This document shows, in pieces, positions 51,588-60,392 of a DNA stretch of 64,000 bases. The stretch's first letter is position 1. Every line of letters starts with the position of its first letter. The notes below the pieces were generated by a model. The model was given only the letters and a program-made list of their open reading frames with translations. It had not been told where the DNA came from and searched no databases. The translations under genes were made by a program, and so were the position numbers. The DNA is taken from the NCBI GenBank assembly GCA_049520515.1, contig JBEKPS010000001.1, forward strand, positions 310,001 to 374,000. Direction: 5' to 3'. The stretch is from JAFAMS01 sp049520515. Its GTDB lineage: Bacteria; Vulcanimicrobiota; Vulcanimicrobiia; Vulcanimicrobiales; Vulcanimicrobiaceae.

Positions 51588-51710
51588 TTGACGGCGCTCC
51601 GCCCCAGGCTCCGCGCCCCCAACCGCTTCGCAGTTGGGGCCCCCATTTGCGCTCGGCCTGCAAACGCGCTTGCCATCGCACGATTATTGCGCCGGCCTCG
51701 CTACAACGCC
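51587..51710 (-). repeat. Dispersed structured repeat, copy C (5' of truncated VOC gene)
   Basis: The first ~60 bp match copies A and B: TTTGACGGCGCTCCGCCCC, then GGCTCCGCGCCCCC, a hairpin CCCCAAC..GTTGGGG with a different arm sequence, and GGGGCCCCCA. The distal half (about 51650-51710) is more divergent but is of similar length and ends CTACAACG, comparable with CTAAACAACAT. It sits between the lipoprotein stop and the truncated VOC gene, in the same orientation as the other copies. Confidence 0.7.
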
Positions 51711-51739
51711 GTTGCCGATCGCTCGATCGTTGATCCTCA

Positions 51740-52180
51740 TCACCGATACACCTTTCCGTTGATCACCACATAACCATCAACACCGCCGCGATGGGTTGCA
51801 GGATGCGTGTCGTGGATGAGACCTTCATAGCCATAGCGGTAGTTCGGGTAGACGAACTGCCCAAGCGCGGCGATCCGGTCGCCTTCGTGAACGTCGATGC
51901 GTCCATCCAGCTGTTCGTTTGGAATCACTTCGGTTATATACGTCGCCCCGCCCGGAGCCTCGAGCCGCACCGGAATGTAGACGTGCAGTCCATGCTCGCC
52001 GCTACTCTCGTGCGGACGGCCACTGACGATTCCGCACACGCTGACGCCTTCGACCACGCGACTACGCGTCATCAGACTCGCTTGAAAACGCGCGTTCATC
52101 TGCGGCGTGCACGTCGCCGGAGGCGTCGGTGTGCAGCCGGCGAGCACCCAGATGCCCGCAATGATTGCGCCTGCCTTCGT
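51740..52180 (-). CDS. Lipoprotein (DUF3465-like), probable ACG start
   Basis: The mature part (after LAGC) resembles small exported proteins of the DUF3465 kind: a beta-rich sequence with NYRYGYEGLIHDTHPATHRGGVDGYVVING at the end. The conventional start GTG 52147 would leave only MLAGC, too short for a signal. In frame upstream, ACG 52180 gives MKAGAIIAGIWVLAGC, a complete lipoprotein signal. The ACG overlaps the stop of the PLP decarboxylase as TAACG, the same geometry as the common TAATG. Thus a near-cognate start is likely. The protein would be anchored in the envelope; function unknown. Confidence 0.7.
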   Translation of the reverse strand, partial: TKAGAIIAGIWVLAGCTPTPPATCTPQMNARFQASLMTRSRVVEGVSVCGIVSGRPHESSGEHGLHVYIPVRLEAPGGATYITEVIPNEQLDGRIDVHEGDRIAALGQFVYPNYRYGYEGLIHDTHPATHRGGVDGYVVINGKVYR

Positions 52181-53601
52181 TACGCTTGCACCTTCGTTCG
52201 TGCATGGTCGCGGATAAGGCGCCAGGCAAGCTCGACGTCATCGCGCGTCGTGCGCTCGTTGCCAATCGCAAGGCGCAACACGAGCCGGCCATGCAGGCGT
52301 GTCGTCGAGATGAATATCTCGCCGGACGCATTCACTTCATCCGCGATAGCTTGGTTGCGCGCATCGATCGCTTCGGGCGTTCCGCCGTCGCCGATACAGC
52401 GGAAACACACGACGGAAAGCGGATGCGGCGCGGAGACTTCCCAACCGGCTTCGGCTTTGACCCAGTCTGCAAACTCTTGCGCGAGCGCGATGTGCGCGCG
52501 CAGCTTTTTGCGGATCTCCTTCGCGCCGTAGTGTCGCAGTACAAACCACAGCTTGAGCGCGCGGAAGCGGCGTCCGAGCTGCAAGCCGTAATCCATGTAG
52601 TTGTGGACGCCGACCTCGGGCGTGTACAGGATGTCGATCACGAGCGAGAACGCGCGGCGCAGAATCTCGGGTTCGCGAACGTACAGCACCGAGAGATCGA
52701 CCGGGACGAACATCCACTTGTGCGGATTCATCACGAGCGAATCCGCGTGCTCGACGCCGTCGAGAATCGGACGGATCTCGGGCAGAATCGTCGCAGGCCC
52801 GGCATAGGCCGCATCGACGTGCAGCCAGACGTCGTGCTTGCGCGTTACTTCCGCAATCGCGCCAAGCGGATCGCTCGACGTTGTCGAGGTCGTGCCGACA
52901 GTTGCGCAGACGCACATCGGCTTCATCCCGGCTGCGAGATCGGCTTCGATTTGCGCAGCAAGCGCATCCGGCTTCATTGCGAATTGCGCATCGCAGGGAA
53001 TCTTGATCACGTTGTCTTGGCCGATACCGAGCGCGATTGCGGCTTTCTCGATGTGGTTGTGCGTCTGGTCGGTGATGTAGATGCGCAAGGGCGCGAGGTC
53101 GGCGCGTCCGGCCATGCCTTTCATGCGAATCGACGGCTCGGCGCGCTGCCGCGCCGCAGCGAGGGCCGTGAATCCGCTGATCGACGCCGTATCGTAAATG
53201 ATGCCGTGCAGATGTTCCGGCAAGCGCATCAGCCGCGCCAGCCACGCTGTAACGACGTCTTCCAATTCGGTTGCCGAAGGCGAGGTGCGCCACAGCATCG
53301 CGTTGACGTCGAGTGCCGCCGCCAGCATCTCGGCGAGCACGGAAATCGGCGCCGCACTGATTGCGAAGTAGGCAAAGAATCGCGGATGATTCCAGTGCGT
53401 AATGCCGGGGACGATCAGTTTTTCGAAATCGGCGAAAATCGCATCGAACGATTCGCCTTCCTCAGGCGCCTCGACCGGCAGCGCTGCGACGAGCTCTCCG
53501 GGCTTATAGCGCGAGAGAACCGGGTACCGTCGCGCGTCGCGATAGTAGCCGTCGATCCAATCTGCAACGCGCTCGAACTGGGCCTTGAAGTCGTCGGGCA
53601 T
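52180..53601 (-). CDS. PLP-dependent group II decarboxylase
   Basis: A 473-residue enzyme of the aromatic-L-amino-acid/glutamate decarboxylase superfamily. The Schiff-base lysine is in NPHKWMFVPVD, the PLP-stacking region in DQTHNHIEKAAIALGI, and VDAAYAGPA is the catalytic Asp segment. The N-terminal PVLSRYKPGELVAALP matches the family. It could produce an amine such as tryptamine or a decarboxylated amino acid; specificity is not readable. The stop overlaps the start of the lipoprotein gene. It is divergent to the aldo-keto reductase gene. Confidence 0.9.
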   Translation of the reverse strand: MPDDFKAQFERVADWIDGYYRDARRYPVLSRYKPGELVAALPVEAPEEGESFDAIFADFEKLIVPGITHWNHPRFFAYFAISAAPISVLAEMLAAALDVNAMLWRTSPSATELEDVVTAWLARLMRLPEHLHGIIYDTASISGFTALAAARQRAEPSIRMKGMAGRADLAPLRIYITDQTHNHIEKAAIALGIGQDNVIKIPCDAQFAMKPDALAAQIEADLAAGMKPMCVCATVGTTSTTSSDPLGAIAEVTRKHDVWLHVDAAYAGPATILPEIRPILDGVEHADSLVMNPHKWMFVPVDLSVLYVREPEILRRAFSLVIDILYTPEVGVHNYMDYGLQLGRRFRALKLWFVLRHYGAKEIRKKLRAHIALAQEFADWVKAEAGWEVSAPHPLSVVCFRCIGDGGTPEAIDARNQAIADEVNASGEIFISTTRLHGRLVLRLAIGNERTTRDDVELAWRLIRDHARTKVQA

Positions 53602-53659
53602 GCCATCGCTCTACGCCATCCGGGGGAGCCATACCGCCCTAGACGAAGGGGCCGGGACC

Positions 53660-54715
53660 ATGAAATATAGGACGTATCCGAAGACGGATATTACCGTTAG
53701 CGAGGTTGGCTTCGGACTCTGGACTACGTCCACGGGTTGGTGGGGAAACCAAACCGACGCCGAGGCAGTCGCGCTCCTGCGTGAAGCGTACGATCTCGGG
53801 ATAACGCTGTTCGACGCCGCCGATACGTACGGCAACGGCCGCAGCGAAGAACAGTTGGCCGCAGCCTTTGACGGCAAGCGCGACAAGGTCATTTACTCGA
53901 CCAAGTTCGGTTACGATTTCTACTCGCACTTGGGAGAACGCAAAGGCCAATCGGAGATCCCGCACGATTTCTCGCCGGCCTACGTGCGCCGCGCGCTCGA
54001 AGGTTCGCTCAAACGGCTGCGCACCGACTACATCGACCTCTGGCAGATGCACAACGCGCACCTCGACCAAGTCCGCGACGATAGGCTGTGGGAACTGCTC
54101 GAGTCATTACGCGAGGAAGGCAAGATTCGCGCCTACGGTGTCGCGCTTGGCCCTGCAATCGGTTGGCTGTACGAAGGCGTCGAGTCTGCGACACGCCGCA
54201 ACACAACAAGCGTCCAGATGATCTGGAACATGCTCGAGCAGTTTCCGGGCGATGCCATGATTGCGGCCGCGCGCGATTCGAGCGCCGATACCGGATATCA
54301 AATTCGCGTACCGCATTCGAGCGGAATGCTCGAGGGCAAGTACACGCTCGAGACGACGTTCCCACCCAGCGATCATCGCTCGCACCGTCCACATTCGTGG
54401 CTCGTCAACGGTATCAAGAAGATCGAGAACCTGCGCTTTCTCGAGCGCTCGAACCGGACGCTCGGCCAGGCCGCGCTCGCGTGGCTGCTCGCGGAACCGC
54501 GCGTCATGACGGTTTTGCCGAACATCTACGACGCGGAGCAACTGCGCGAATTCGCAGCAACGCCGGACACGCCGCCGCTAACGGCCGACGAAATGGCACG
54601 CATCGCCCAGCTCGCGAAGACGAACTTCGGCGTCGAGGAGCCGCCGATGAAATACAAAGGAACGATGACCTTCGAACAGCTCGCTGAAGAAAACGAACGG
54701 TTGGCGCACGTATGA
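53660..54715 (+). CDS. Aldo/keto reductase
   Basis: A 351-residue TIM-barrel oxidoreductase using NADPH. It reads LGFGLWTTSTGWW-like EVGFGLWTTSTGWWGNQ, GITLFDAADTYGNGRSEEQ with the catalytic Asp and Tyr, STKFGYD with Lys, and LWQMHN with the His replaced by Met-His-Asn order. The C-terminal region (LPNIYDAEQLREFAATPDTPPLTADEM) is typical for the AKR11/AKR12 type. I chose ATG 53660 with a weak AAGGGG upstream. It overlaps RidA by 4 nt (ATGA). Confidence 0.92.
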   Translation: MKYRTYPKTDITVSEVGFGLWTTSTGWWGNQTDAEAVALLREAYDLGITLFDAADTYGNGRSEEQLAAAFDGKRDKVIYSTKFGYDFYSHLGERKGQSEIPHDFSPAYVRRALEGSLKRLRTDYIDLWQMHNAHLDQVRDDRLWELLESLREEGKIRAYGVALGPAIGWLYEGVESATRRNTTSVQMIWNMLEQFPGDAMIAAARDSSADTGYQIRVPHSSGMLEGKYTLETTFPPSDHRSHRPHSWLVNGIKKIENLRFLERSNRTLGQAALAWLLAEPRVMTVLPNIYDAEQLREFAATPDTPPLTADEMARIAQLAKTNFGVEEPPMKYKGTMTFEQLAEENERLAHV

Positions 54716-55092
54716 AAACGCCCGTTCACAGTCCCGCGGCGCCAAACCCGATCGGTCCCTACGTGCAAGCAATTGCCGCGAGCGGCATGCTCTTCTGCAG
54801 CGGACAGGTCGCGCTCGACGTCGCGACCGGGAAATTGATTGAGGGCGACGTCGGCGCGCAAACGCGGCGTGCGCTGCTCAACCTCGCGGCCGTGCTATCC
54901 GCCGGCGGCGCGAGCTTGAACGACGTCGTCAAGACGACGGTATTTCTCATCGACATGAACGACTTCGCCGCGATGAATCAGGTCTACGCGGAAGTCTTCG
55001 CCGACTCGCCGCCCGCGCGTTCGACGGTCGCCGTCGCGGCGCTGCCGGCCGGTGCGCGCGTCGAGATCGAGGCTATCGCTCTTCGCAGTTAG
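54712..55092 (+). CDS. RidA/YjgF-family enamine/imine deaminase
   Basis: A 126-residue member of the Rid family, which hydrolyses reactive enamine/imine intermediates to ketoacids. It has SPAAPNPIGPYVQAIAASGMLFCSGQVALD, the NLAAVLSAGGASLNDVVKTTVFL helix, and the catalytic Arg in SPPARSTVAVAALP. It is coupled to the aldo-keto reductase. It ends 4 nt inside the stop of the convergent TPR gene. Confidence 0.93.
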   Translation: MKTPVHSPAAPNPIGPYVQAIAASGMLFCSGQVALDVATGKLIEGDVGAQTRRALLNLAAVLSAGGASLNDVVKTTVFLIDMNDFAAMNQVYAEVFADSPPARSTVAVAALPAGARVEIEAIALRS

Positions 55093-56273
55093 TGCGCGGT
55101 GTTCGGCGGCTCGGCTTCGAGCGCGCTGAGATCGCGACGCGCAGCCAAGATAACATTCTCTTCGTTGCCGTAGTTGACGGCGTGCTCGTATTGCTGTTTC
55201 GCGAGCGCGACCTTCCCTTGGTCGCGATAGGTTACGCCGAGCAAATACGACAGATGGCCGTCACGCGGTGAAACAGAAAGCCCTTTGATAAAGGCAGCTT
55301 CGGCGAGCGAATACATTTTCTGTGAGTAGTAATCGTAGCCGAGATCGATGTACGCATCGCGCCAGAGCGGATCGACGGTAATTGCCTTTTCGTAGTTGTT
55401 GATGGCCGATTTCCAATTCTGCGAGGAATCCTCGATGAAACCGATGTCGACGTAGGCTTCCGGACGATCGATCTTCACCTTGACGGCACGATCCAGAAGA
55501 TCACGCGCATCGTTGAAGCGTCCGAGCTCGATATTGGCCTCGCCGAGATTGACCAGCGCCCCGTATTCTTTCGGATTGATTGATAAGCACGTCTGCAGCA
55601 GCGGAACGGCCTCGCTGATGCGATGCACGTCCAGATATGCCAGCGCGAGATCGCTGAGTGCCGGACACCGCCCAGCCGGCGTACTCAAGCTCAGAGCTTG
55701 CTTGAAAAATGTGAGTGCTTCATCGTGCTTGCCGAGCGCACGCAGCACCATAGCGTAGTCGAGAATCTTCTCCTCGTTGGCCGGCTCGTTCTGTACGTCG
55801 GTCGCGACGCTGCGCTCGAAATCGGCAAGGTCACCGCGACGTTGATGAAGCGCGACCAGACTCGGATACTCGCTTGGATCGAGTACGCTCTTGTTGAATG
55901 CGCTGATCGCGTCGTTGATGCGATCCTCTGCGGCATATAAACCGCCGAGTCTATTCCAGGTCTCGCTGTCCTCTGGATAGCGCGACAATATCCGCTTGTA
56001 AGTGCGCTCGGCCGCGGGAAAGTCCGGTTTGCGGAAATAGAGGTCGCCGAGAAGTCGCGCCGGCCCCCTGCTGTCGGGATATCTGCGTACGAAGTCTTCG
56101 ACCTTCGAGATGACCGCCGAAAGCTGCCCATTGACGGCTTCGGCACGCCACTGGTCCATTTCCGTGTCGACGGATTGACCGAAGAGCGTCGTCTGCTCGG
56201 CGCGCGCGGCAAAGGGCGGCGCGAAAAACGGCGTCAGCACCGCTAAGAGCAACACGACGATGGCTCTGCGCAT
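55089..56273 (-). CDS. Exported TPR-repeat protein 2
   Basis: A signal peptide (RRAIVVLLLAVLTPFFAPPFAARAE) is followed by about eight TPR units across 350 residues (ILSRYPEDSETWNRLGGLYAAEDRINDAISAFNKS, CLSINPKEYGALVNLGEANIELGRFNDA, VDPLWRDAYIDLGYDYYSQKMY). I chose ATG 56273 because it is directly before the signal peptide. The frame goes on upstream, but that is intergenic. It resembles the protein at 6284 in build. Possibly a periplasmic scaffold. Confidence 0.83.
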   Translation of the reverse strand: MRRAIVVLLLAVLTPFFAPPFAARAEQTTLFGQSVDTEMDQWRAEAVNGQLSAVISKVEDFVRRYPDSRGPARLLGDLYFRKPDFPAAERTYKRILSRYPEDSETWNRLGGLYAAEDRINDAISAFNKSVLDPSEYPSLVALHQRRGDLADFERSVATDVQNEPANEEKILDYAMVLRALGKHDEALTFFKQALSLSTPAGRCPALSDLALAYLDVHRISEAVPLLQTCLSINPKEYGALVNLGEANIELGRFNDARDLLDRAVKVKIDRPEAYVDIGFIEDSSQNWKSAINNYEKAITVDPLWRDAYIDLGYDYYSQKMYSLAEAAFIKGLSVSPRDGHLSYLLGVTYRDQGKVALAKQQYEHAVNYGNEENVILAARRDLSALEAEPPNTAH

Positions 56274-56415
56274 CTCGCAAACCCCCAGGTAACGAAAGTA
56301 TAGAACCGGCCGCCGCCCACCGCAACTGGCAAGCGAGCGATTCTGGCGACTTTCCTCGCACGGGGGGTGGCCCACATTTGGACGAAGCTGCCCGCGAATT
56401 GAGGTTAGGAGAAAC

Positions 56416-57843
56416 ATGAGCTCAAACGGATCGTCGACCCGGGTTGAAAAGGACACGATGGGCGAGATGCAAGTGCCGGCCACGGCCCTGTGGGGCGCCG
56501 GCACCCAACGCGCCGTTCTCAATTTTCCGATCAGCGACCGGCGCTTTCCACGGCGCTTCATCAAAGCGCTTGGGTTGATTAAGAAGGCGGCCGCACAAAC
56601 CAACGGCGAGCTCGGCCTGGTGCCAAAGGACGCTGTCAACGCGATCGTCGACGCCGCGCAGGAAGTCGCCGACGGCGGGCTCGACGAGCACTTCGTCCTC
56701 GACATCTATCAAACCGGAAGCGGCACGTCGACGAACATGAACGCGAACGAGGTCATCTCGAATCGCGCGATCCAAAAACTCGGCGGAGTTCTCGGCTCGA
56801 AGAAGCCCGTGCATCCCAACGATCACGTCAATTTCGGCCAAAGCTCGAACGACGTCATCCCGACCGCGCTGCACCTCGGCGCGGTGATGGCGATCGACGA
56901 AGTGTTGCTGCCCGGCCTGCGCGAGCTCAAAGCCGCGCTCGACGCCAAGACCAAAGAGTTTTGGGACGTCATCAAAACCGGACGCACGCATCTACAAGAC
57001 GCGACGCCGATTCGGCTCGGGCAAGAGTTTCTCGGCTATGCCGGGCAGATCGAACGCGCAATCGAGCGCGCGAATCACGCCAAGAAAGAGCTTTCAGAGG
57101 TCGCCCTCGGTGGTACGGCCGTCGGAACCGGAATCAACACGCATCCGGAGTTCGCGAAGCGCGCCACGGCTCGACTCAGCAAGGAGCTCGGAACCGAGAT
57201 TCGCGAGACCTCGAATCATTTTCAATCGCAGTCGACGCTCGACAACGCCGTAGAAGCTAGCGCTTCGATGCGCACGATTGCGGTCTCCATGTTCAAGATT
57301 GCAAACGACATTCGCTGGCTCGGTTCGGGTCCGCGTGCCGGGATCGGCGAGATCAACCTTCCCGAAGTGCAGCCCGGAAGCTCGATCATGCCGGGTAAAG
57401 TGAATCCGGTCATTTGCGAATCGGTGATGATGGTTTGCGCGCAAGTCATCGGCAACGATGCGGCGATTGGGTTCGGCGGCGCGAGCGGCAACTTCGAGAT
57501 CAATCTGATGATGCCGGTCGTTGCTCTCAACCTGATCAACTCGATCGAATTGCTCGGCGCGTCGGCTGCGAATCTCGCGAAGCAATGCATTAGCGGCATC
57601 ACGGCGACGGGCCAAGGTCCGGCGATGGTCGAGCGCGGTCTCTCGATGTGCACGAGTCTCGCACCGATCATCGGATACGACGCAGCTGCTGCAATTGCAA
57701 AGGAAGCCGCCAAGACGGGCGAGACCGTGCGCGAGGTCGCGCTGCGGAAGACCGACCTCGGCGCCGAGAAGCTCAAAGAAATTCTCGATCCGATGCTGAT
57801 GACTGAGCCCAGCGCCGATCGTGTCGGCGCCGGCGGCGGCTAA
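56416..57843 (+). CDS. fumC: Fumarate hydratase, class II
   Basis: FumC interconverts fumarate and malate in the TCA cycle. The signature GSSIMPGKVNPV with the catalytic Ser, HPNDHVNFGQSSNDVIPT, TGRTHLQDATPI and the conserved GGTAVGTGINTH are all present. It is 475 residues, the usual length. The ATG has a GGAGAAAC lead. It lies upstream of gabD; together they suggest a route around succinate/fumarate. Confidence 0.96.
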   Translation: MSSNGSSTRVEKDTMGEMQVPATALWGAGTQRAVLNFPISDRRFPRRFIKALGLIKKAAAQTNGELGLVPKDAVNAIVDAAQEVADGGLDEHFVLDIYQTGSGTSTNMNANEVISNRAIQKLGGVLGSKKPVHPNDHVNFGQSSNDVIPTALHLGAVMAIDEVLLPGLRELKAALDAKTKEFWDVIKTGRTHLQDATPIRLGQEFLGYAGQIERAIERANHAKKELSEVALGGTAVGTGINTHPEFAKRATARLSKELGTEIRETSNHFQSQSTLDNAVEASASMRTIAVSMFKIANDIRWLGSGPRAGIGEINLPEVQPGSSIMPGKVNPVICESVMMVCAQVIGNDAAIGFGGASGNFEINLMMPVVALNLINSIELLGASAANLAKQCISGITATGQGPAMVERGLSMCTSLAPIIGYDAAAAIAKEAAKTGETVREVALRKTDLGAEKLKEILDPMLMTEPSADRVGAGGG

Positions 57844-57919
57844 CCGACGGGACCGGGGGAAGGACGCAACCCCCGGACAATGCACACCATTGGAGCATAG
57901 GTGAGGAGATTTTGAGAAC

Positions 57920-59368
57920 ATGCTGACAGTCGGGCCGAAGACCGAATTCCACAAAGCGTTCATCGACGGGAAATGGATCGAGACCGGCAAGCGATTCTCG
58001 GTCATGAACCCCACGACGCTTGAGCCGTTCGCCGAGGTCGCCGATTGCGGCCCCGAAGAGGCTCGTACTGCTGTCGAGGCTGCGGTTCGCGCATTCGAGA
58101 CGTGGTCGAAGACGACCGCGTACGAGCGTGCAGCGATCCTCATGAAGTGGAACACGCTCATCCTCGATCATGCTGACGAGCTCGCGCGCATCATGGCACA
58201 CGAGATGGGCAAGCCCGTCACCGAAGGCCGGGGCGAAGTCAAATATGCAGCCGCGTTTACGTCGTGGTTCGCCGAAGAAGCAAAACGCGCGTACGGCGAG
58301 ATCATCCCGACGCACGACAACAACAAACGCCTCTTCACGATGAAGAAGCCAGTCGGCCCGGCCTATGGCATCACGCCCTGGAATTTCCCGGCCGGCATGG
58401 TGACGCGCAAAGCTGCGCCCGCGCTTGCAGCCGGTTGCACGTTCATCCTCAAGCCTGCCGAACAAACGCCGCTCACCGCGCTTGCAATTGCGAGCCTTTG
58501 GGAAGAAGCGGGCGGACCTCCCGGAACGCTGCAGATCATCACTGCGCTCGATCCGGTTCCAGTCTCGGAAGTGATCATCGGCGATCGCCGCATCCGTAAA
58601 GTAACGTTCACGGGCAGCACCGAGGTCGGAAAGAAACTCTATGCGCAATCGGCAGCGACGATGAAGCGCATCTCGCTCGAGCTGGGCGGACACGCACCGT
58701 ACATCATTTTCGACGATGCGGACATCGATCGCGCCGTCACCGACGTGATCGCGTGCAAATTCCGTAACGCCGGTCAAGTCTGCGTTTCGGCCAACCGTAT
58801 TTACGTCGAAGAGGAAATCTACGACCGGTTCGCCGATCGCCTATCCGAGAAAGTCAGCGGCATCAAAGTCGGCAATCCGCTCGCGGAAGACACGCGCCTC
58901 GGGCCGCTCGTCGACCAGCAAGGCTTCGACAAAGTGAAAGCGCACGTCGACGACGCGGTTTCAAAAGGCGCCGTAACTCGCACGGGCGGGAAACAGAGCG
59001 GCACAGCCGGCCTCTTCTTCGAGCCGACCGTGCTCACGAACATCAGCAACGAGATGCGCCTATTGCGCGAAGAAACGTTCGGGCCAGTCGCGCCGCTGTT
59101 GAAATTCAAAGACGAAGCGGAAGTCGTCAAGCTCGCGAACGACACGCCGTACGGTCTGGCCGGATATCTCTGGACGAAAGATCTTGGGCGCGCGTTCCGC
59201 GTCGCCGAAGCGCTCCAGTACGGCATCGTCGGCGTCAACGATCCCGTCCCATCAGCGCCGCACGCTCCATTCGGCGGCGTCAAAGATTCGGGACTCGGTC
59301 GTGAAGGCGGACACGAAGGACTCAACGAGTACCTCGAGGTCCGTTACATTTCGATGGGATTGCCGTAA
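57920..59368 (+). CDS. gabD: Succinate-semialdehyde dehydrogenase-like aldehyde dehydrogenase
   Basis: A 482-residue NAD(P)-dependent aldehyde dehydrogenase. The nucleotide-binding ITPWNFPAGMVTRKAAPALAAGCTFILKPAE, the catalytic Glu in ELGGHAP, and the catalytic Cys in FRNAGQVCVSANR fit the GabD type. C-terminal FGGVKDSGLGREGGHEGLNEYLEVRYISMG is typical. It would oxidise succinate semialdehyde to succinate. It follows fumC by 76 bp and precedes a hydroxyacid dehydrogenase. Confidence 0.93.
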   Translation: MLTVGPKTEFHKAFIDGKWIETGKRFSVMNPTTLEPFAEVADCGPEEARTAVEAAVRAFETWSKTTAYERAAILMKWNTLILDHADELARIMAHEMGKPVTEGRGEVKYAAAFTSWFAEEAKRAYGEIIPTHDNNKRLFTMKKPVGPAYGITPWNFPAGMVTRKAAPALAAGCTFILKPAEQTPLTALAIASLWEEAGGPPGTLQIITALDPVPVSEVIIGDRRIRKVTFTGSTEVGKKLYAQSAATMKRISLELGGHAPYIIFDDADIDRAVTDVIACKFRNAGQVCVSANRIYVEEEIYDRFADRLSEKVSGIKVGNPLAEDTRLGPLVDQQGFDKVKAHVDDAVSKGAVTRTGGKQSGTAGLFFEPTVLTNISNEMRLLREETFGPVAPLLKFKDEAEVVKLANDTPYGLAGYLWTKDLGRAFRVAEALQYGIVGVNDPVPSAPHAPFGGVKDSGLGREGGHEGLNEYLEVRYISMGLP

Positions 59369-59411
59369 CCTGGACAATAGCCGCGAGCGCCACGTCGTTC
59401 TGTGGCGCAAC

Positions 59412-60392
59412 ATGTACGACACCTCAGGGGCGGATCAACTGCGAAAAGCGGGCTGCCGCGTTACGATCGTCGAGGCCTCCGATGAAGACAAGCTGGCCTC
59501 AGCGCTCGCCGACGCGCGTGGACTGTGGGTTCGCTATCCTCAAAAAGTAACGCCGCAGGTTCTCGACGCCGCGCCCCAGCTGCAGATCGTTTCGACCTCA
59601 GGCTTCGGTTCGGACAACATCGACATCGAGGCAGCGACGCAGCGCGGGATTCTGGTCGTGAACCAGCGCGGCTTCGGCCGGATTCCCGTCTCCGAGCATA
59701 CGGTCTTGTTCATGCTCGCTTTAGCGCGCCGTTTTATGTGGGCCGAAGGCGCGACGCGCGACGGCAGCGGTTGGGAAACGCGCACCGACTATCCGATTTT
59801 CGAGCTGGATGGGAAGACCGTCGGCATCGTCGGCCTCGGATACATCGGCTCCGAGCTTGCACGCAAACTGAGCATCGGCTTCGGCTGCAACGTGATCGGC
59901 TACGATCCGTACGTCGATCCGCGCATACCGAATCTCTTGCACATCAAACGCGCGAGCTCGCTGGATGAGCTTCTTCCGCACGTGCGCTTCCTGTGCTTGT
60001 GCCTCGAGCTGACCGCCGATACGAAAAATATCATTGGCGCAAAAGAACTGGCGATGCTGTCGAAGGATGCGTACGTCGTCAACGCGTCGCGTGGCGGCGT
60101 GCTCGATCTCGAAGCCCTCACCGCAGCACTCGAAGCCGGACAAATCGCCGGCGCAGCGGTCGATGTTTTTCAACCCGAACCGCTGGCCCCGACGCATCGA
60201 CTCTTTAAGCTGCCGAACGTCATCGTCACCCCACACACCGCAGGGCTGACGGTCGAAACGAACACGCGCAGCACGCGCTCGGCCGTTGAACAAATGCTCG
60301 CGGCAATGGATGGCACGATGCCCGCGTTTCCAAAGAATCCGCAGGCCTGGGATAGCGCGAAATCGCGCCGACACGGCCTCACGCATGTCTGA
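59412..60392 (+). CDS. D-isomer-specific 2-hydroxyacid dehydrogenase
   Basis: An NAD-dependent dehydrogenase with the Rossmann GLGYIGSELARKLSIGFGCNVIGYDPYVD, the substrate Arg in NASRGGVLD, the acid Glu in DVFQPEP, and the catalytic His in TPHTAGLT. ATG 59412 gives 326 residues. In frame, the first beta-strand (RERHVVLW) begins upstream of it. CTG 59370, right after the gabD stop, could be the real initiator. The stop overlaps the RraA-like gene by 8 nt. The natural substrate is unknown (2-hydroxy- or phosphoglycerate-like acid). Confidence 0.88.
   Translation: MYDTSGADQLRKAGCRVTIVEASDEDKLASALADARGLWVRYPQKVTPQVLDAAPQLQIVSTSGFGSDNIDIEAATQRGILVVNQRGFGRIPVSEHTVLFMLALARRFMWAEGATRDGSGWETRTDYPIFELDGKTVGIVGLGYIGSELARKLSIGFGCNVIGYDPYVDPRIPNLLHIKRASSLDELLPHVRFLCLCLELTADTKNIIGAKELAMLSKDAYVVNASRGGVLDLEALTAALEAGQIAGAAVDVFQPEPLAPTHRLFKLPNVIVTPHTAGLTVETNTRSTRSAVEQMLAAMDGTMPAFPKNPQAWDSAKSRRHGLTHV

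Noticed and set aside
52165..53670. A 501-codon open frame on the plus strand
   Set aside because: It is antisense to the PLP decarboxylase, has no domain character and an Arg/Asp-rich composition typical of shadow frames in GC-rich DNA.
57094..58161. 355-codon minus-strand frame across fumC and gabD
   Set aside because: It crosses two real genes in antisense and has no domain or ribosome-binding site.
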